DNA of 64,000 bases, taken from assembly GCA_030065205.1 (NCBI GenBank), contig JASJDN010000010.1:37976-101975 (forward strand). The letters are read 5' to 3'. Positions 63,550-64,000 of the stretch are shown piece by piece. The stretch's first letter is position 1. Each line of letters begins with the position of its first letter. The position numbers and the translations under genes were made by a program. The notes beneath the pieces were generated by a model that worked only from the letters and a program-made list of their open reading frames with translations, did not search any database and was not told the origin of the DNA. This stretch comes from Crocosphaera sp. (GTDB lineage: Bacteria; Cyanobacteriota; Cyanobacteriia; Cyanobacteriales; Microcystaceae).

Positions 63550-64000
63550 ATGATTTTTGTCGATACCAGTGCATGGTTTGCTGCGGTTGTTCCTTCTGAT
63601 CCAGATTATCAAATACTATCTCAATGGTTCAATCAAAATACCGAAACTTTATTGACAACTGATTATATTATTGACGAAACACTTACCCTTCTAAGAATGA
63701 GAAAAGAAAGATTAAGAGCCATTGCTTTAGGAGAAGCTTTTTTTTCAGGGAAATTAACTCAAATTCACTATTTAACACCAGAGGATATTCAACAAACATG
63801 GCAAACTTTTGAGAAATTCTCTGATAAAAATTGGAGTTTTACAGATTGTAGTAGTAAATGGATTATAGAAAAACTCAAAATAAAAAAAGCCTTAACATTA
63901 GATCATCATTTTAACAGCCCTTCGGGCGAGGCAGAAGGCAGGGGGCAGGAGGCAGGAGGGAATATTTTTAGTAAAAGTAAAGCCTTGTTGCCTCGCCCAA
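63550..64000 (+). CDS. PIN-domain toxin VapC, 3' end altered and cut by the window
   Basis: The ATG at 63550 opens a frame with no stop before the window ends. The PIN endoribonuclease signature is clear: MIFVDTSAWFAAVVP with the first Asp, TTDYIIDETLTLLRM with the Glu, WSFTDCSSKWIIEKL and KKALTLDHHF with the last acidic residues. After FNSPSGEAE the sequence enters GGCAGGAGG-type repeat DNA (63925-63959), where a normal VapC would finish with a short tail after DHHF. The C-terminus is therefore replaced by translated repeat sequence, and the protein may be extended or damaged. Confidence 0.75.
   Translation, partial: MIFVDTSAWFAAVVPSDPDYQILSQWFNQNTETLLTTDYIIDETLTLLRMRKERLRAIALGEAFFSGKLTQIHYLTPEDIQQTWQTFEKFSDKNWSFTDCSSKWIIEKLKIKKALTLDHHFNSPSGEAEGRGQEAGGNIFSKSKALLPRP

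Overview
The window is chromosomal DNA of a cyanobacterium, most likely a unicellular, AT-rich Cyanothece/Crocosphaera-type organism. The evidence is the very frequent HIP1 octamer GCGATCGC, a ModBC fusion protein, LabA-like, CCB-type (cytochrome b6f cofactor assembly), DUF3685 and DUF3727 proteins, a cyanobacterial SmtA-type metallothionein, and a two-gene molybdenum storage protein locus that would suit a diazotroph. The species assignment is inference; no rRNA or nif gene lies here.

Layout. 0-3 kb: the tail of an unknown gene, an orphan HicB-like gene, a DUF433/DUF5615 toxin-antitoxin pair and a DegT-type aminotransferase. 3-12.7 kb: housekeeping genes (mfd, DUF3727, surE, msrP, a chorismate-using synthase, a phytol-kinase-like gene, an aldose epimerase), interrupted by a 440-bp, highly structured non-coding element. 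12.7-16.8 kb: tRNA-Lys, a graveyard with TnpB and Trypco1 remnants, then a Tat-exported multicopper oxidase and a secreted DNRLRE protein. 16.8-21.8 kb: a molybdenum island (mosB- and mosA-like storage subunits convergent with modA-modBC), the transporter half of which is bracketed by inverted copies of a short MITE-like repeat.

22-39 kb: a methyltransferase, two tandem DUF486 membrane proteins, a short phosphoketolase-like enzyme, metG, a LabA-like NYN protein, a DUF1517-like operon, a repeat-built coiled-coil/BRCT protein, glyQ, a degenerate nucleotide cyclase, a carboxyl-terminal processing protease, exonuclease III and a solitary C5-cytosine methylase. 40-48 kb: an M3 oligopeptidase, a 57-residue metallothionein, radC, ftsH, a non-autonomous IS200/IS605-like relic, a receiver-DUF3685 protein and a Fur-family regulator.

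48-60.6 kb: a von Willebrand A protein with a structured leader, NAD(P)HX repair enzyme, a GH16 polysaccharide hydrolase carrying an inserted cysteine-rich module, an oxidoreductase, a CCB-type assembly factor, a gamma-glutamylcyclotransferase, a membrane/coiled-coil protein, an SDR and hemE. 60.7-64 kb: an accessory island of small genes (two DUF29, DUF6888/DUF6887, a tail-anchored coiled coil, a BrnA-like antitoxin, VapBC) in which three direct copies of a roughly 90-bp element with conserved promoter-like hexamers sit between genes.

The most notable items are the molybdenum storage/transport island with its flanking repeats, the structured RNA-like element at 10.6-11.0 kb, the triple repeat in the DUF29 island, the GH16 enzyme with a cysteine-rich insert, and the cyclase-fold protein lacking its metal-binding aspartates.
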